Notes under the pieces: model-generated | Database searches by the model: none | What the model was told of the DNA's origin: nothing | What the model saw: only the letters and a program-made list of their open reading frames with translations | Assembly (NCBI GenBank): GCA_028707675.1 | Contig: JAQWAM010000115.1 | Span: 1 to 5,703, forward strand | DNA: 5,703 bases | Source of the DNA: Kiritimatiellia bacterium | Lineage (GTDB): Bacteria; Verrucomicrobiota; Kiritimatiellia; RFP12; UBA1067 | Reading direction: 5' to 3' | Position numbers and translations under genes: made by a program | In this document: positions 1 to 5,703 of the stretch, piece after piece | How the letters are laid out: each line of letters begins with the position of its first letter | Position numbering within the stretch: the first letter of the stretch is position 1

Positions 1-2
1 TG

Positions 3-311
3 CGCATCGCCTGCCCGCCCACGCGTCATCCCTGCTATTTCGGCATCGATTTTCCGGAGGCCAACGATCTGGTGGCGGCCGGCCGTTCGGAAGAGCAGAT
101 CTGCGCGCTGTGCGGCGCGGATTCGGTGGGGTATCTCAGCCTTGAAGGGTTAAAATCGACTCTGGCGAACGCCGGGCATTTTTGTTACGGCTGTTTTACC
201 GGACGGTATGTTTGCGGCACAGAACATGTTGTGTGTAAACATGCGCTTGAGCGCGGCGGTTCGGATCATTTGGAGGATCGTCATCACCGCTACGGCGTGA
301 TGATGCAATAG
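3..311 (+). CDS. purF: Amidophosphoribosyltransferase (glutamine PRPP amidotransferase), C-terminal 102 residues, 5' partial
   Basis: PurF catalyses the first committed step of cytosolic purine synthesis, converting PRPP and glutamine to 5-phosphoribosylamine. Only the C-terminus is present; the N-terminal glutaminase domain and most of the phosphoribosyltransferase domain lie upstream of the window. Recognition rests on family blocks in the expected order: CPPTRHPCYFGIDFPE (codons from 12), then an AAGRSEEQI stretch, GADSVGYLSLEGL, and FCYGCFTGRY (from about 180). The HPC cysteine (33-35) and the CxxC pair (183-185 and 192-194) sit where the Bacillus subtilis-type enzyme binds a 4Fe-4S cluster, so an iron-sulfur PurF is inferred; the fourth ligand would be upstream. 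About 33 residues follow the CFTG motif, rich in Cys and His, and I do not recognise this tail. It ends in TAG, 25 bases before gltB on the same strand. The reading frame is open from the window edge, so the true start is not visible. Confidence 0.95.
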   Translation, partial: RIACPPTRHPCYFGIDFPEANDLVAAGRSEEQICALCGADSVGYLSLEGLKSTLANAGHFCYGCFTGRYVCGTEHVVCKHALERGGSDHLEDRHHRYGVMMQ

Positions 312-327
312 CGGCCGGCAACGGCAT

Positions 328-333
328 GAGGTG
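328..333 (+). promoter_or_regulatory. Ribosome binding site of gltB
   Basis: GAGGTG lies just upstream of the ATG at 337 and matches six bases complementary to the conserved 3' end of 16S rRNA. The gap looks short (three bases). However, the match extends towards the 3' side of the usual GGAGG core, so the aligned spacing, about five bases from the core, is acceptable. With the in-frame TGA at 334-336 it fixes 337 as the gltB start. Confidence 0.6.
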
Positions 334-336
334 TGA

Positions 337-4866
<4,530 letters not shown>

Positions 4867-4891
4867 ACGTTCAACACTCAACTTCGAAGAT

Positions 4892-4895
4892 AGGG
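4892..4895 (+). promoter_or_regulatory. Weak ribosome binding site of gltD
   Basis: AGGG lies three bases upstream of the ATG at 4899, within an A/G-rich run from about 4886. The match to the 16S rRNA tail is poor and the spacing short. Initiation may therefore depend partly on ribosomes finishing gltB 32 bases upstream. This is inference from spacing; the site itself is only a weak match. Confidence 0.3.
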
Positions 4896-4898
4896 TAT

Positions 4899-5703
4899 AT
4901 GGGTAAGATAACGGGATTTCTGGAATACGACCGGCAGACGCCGGAACAGCGTCCGGTCGACGAGCGGCTGCATGACTTCAAGGAAGTGTACCGGCCGATG
5001 GATGAGCAGGCGATCATCCGTCAGGCGGCACGATGCATGGATTGCGGAGTTCCTTTCTGCCACAGCGGCTGCCCGCTGGGGAACCTGTGCCCTGAGTGGA
5101 ACGATCTGGTGTACCGCGGCCAGTGGCGGTTGGCGTGGGAACGGCTGTCGGCGACAAACAACTTTCCGGAGTTCACTGGACGCTTGTGTCCGGCCCTGTG
5201 CGAGGAGGCCTGCGTGCTGGGAATCCACGAGGGACCGACCGCGATCCAGGCCATTGAAAAGGCGATCGTCGAGCGCGCGTTTGAAAGCGGCTGGGTTCAA
5301 CCGCAGCCGCCGCCGGCACGCACGGGCAAGCGCGTGGCGGTGATCGGTTCGGGTCCGTCCGGCTTGGCCGCCGCGCAGCAGCTCAACCGTGCCGGCCATG
5401 CGGTGACGGTGTTTGAGAAAAGCGAGCGGCCGGGCGGGCTGCTGCGATACGGCATTCCGGATTTCAAACTGGAGAAATGGGTGATCGACCGGAGGCTCGC
5501 GGTCATGGAGGCAGAGGGCATCGCGTTTGAGACGCAGGCCGATCCCTCAGTTGAAACCCTGCAAGAATTTGACGCCGTCGTGGTCGCCACCGGTGCGGGA
5601 CGCCCGCGCGACCTGCCGATTCCCGGGCGCGACTTGAACGGCATTCACTTTGCTTTGGAATACTTGCAGCAACAGAACCGTCTGCTAGGCGAGCACCCAG
5701 ACG
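4899..5703 (+). CDS. gltD: Glutamate synthase small (beta) subunit, N-terminal 268 residues, 3' partial
   Basis: GltD oxidises NADPH at FAD and passes electrons through its iron-sulfur clusters to GltB in the cytosolic GOGAT complex. The start [12 protein letters not shown] is the classic GltD N-terminus, so ATG 4899 is chosen over an in-frame GTG at 4863. Residues about 1-135 form the N-terminal iron-sulfur domain. Its cysteines are Cys46-x2-Cys49-x4-Cys54-x3-Cys58 and Cys97-x3-Cys101-x3-Cys105 (CPALCEEAC), as in the GltD/dihydropyrimidine dehydrogenase family, which holds two 4Fe-4S clusters. An FAD Rossmann fold follows: GSGPSG at 150-155, acidic Glu173 at the end of the second strand, [14 protein letters not shown], and the second FAD motif VVVATGA ending at residue 233. 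The family is usually about 480-490 residues, so the NADPH-binding domain lies beyond the right edge. Cys64 in GNLCPEWND replaces a usually hydrophobic residue. The frame is open to the edge with no stop. Confidence 0.97.
   Translation, partial: MGKITGFLEYDRQTPEQRPVDERLHDFKEVYRPMDEQAIIRQAARCMDCGVPFCHSGCPLGNLCPEWNDLVYRGQWRLAWERLSATNNFPEFTGRLCPALCEEACVLGIHEGPTAIQAIEKAIVERAFESGWVQPQPPPARTGKRVAVIGSGPSGLAAAQQLNRAGHAVTVFEKSERPGGLLRYGIPDFKLEKWVIDRRLAVMEAEGIAFETQADPSVETLQEFDAVVVATGAGRPRDLPIPGRDLNGIHFALEYLQQQNRLLGEHPD

Noticed and set aside
312..336. Possible terminator or promoter between purF and gltB
   Set aside because: The gap is only 25 bases, with no hairpin followed by a T-run and no room for a full promoter apart from the ribosome binding site.
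4972..5343. Plus-strand open frame of 123 codons within gltD
   Set aside because: It is out of frame with gltD, whose conserved cysteine and FAD motifs run through the same bases. Its translation is Arg/Ser/Ala-rich and without motifs.

Overview
This is a GC-rich bacterial chromosomal window, densely coding on the + strand, with three adjacent housekeeping genes: the 3' end of purF (amidophosphoribosyltransferase), a complete gltB (glutamate synthase large subunit, 1509 residues) and the first 268 codons of gltD (glutamate synthase small subunit). The sequence does not fix the taxon. It shows a GC-rich bacterium with the iron-sulfur type of PurF and a bacterial two-subunit, NADPH-type glutamate synthase. 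A PVC-group or similar Gram-negative lineage is only an impression.

Layout: purF enters from the left edge and stops at 311. After 25 bases gltB runs from 337 to 4866. After 32 bases gltD starts at 4899 and runs off the right edge. No intergenic stretch exceeds 32 bases, and I see no terminator hairpin or convincing internal promoter in either gap. The simplest reading is one co-transcribed unit, purF-gltB-gltD, whose promoter lies upstream of the window.

Function: PurF and GltB are both class II (N-terminal nucleophile) glutamine amidotransferases. PurF uses glutamine nitrogen for the first committed step of purine synthesis. GltB with GltD makes glutamate from glutamine and 2-oxoglutarate. 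Electrons pass from NADPH through the GltD FAD and iron-sulfur clusters to the 3Fe-4S cluster and FMN of GltB. The cofactor and catalytic motifs I could inspect in GltB, and in the visible part of GltD, are intact.

I found no mobile element, CRISPR array, RNA gene or undescribed system. The oddities are small: a cysteine- and histidine-rich PurF C-terminus, the purF-gltBD linkage, a four-codon mini-ORF overlapping the gltB start, an ambiguous gltD start with a weak ribosome binding site, and an extra cysteine in the GltD iron-sulfur domain.
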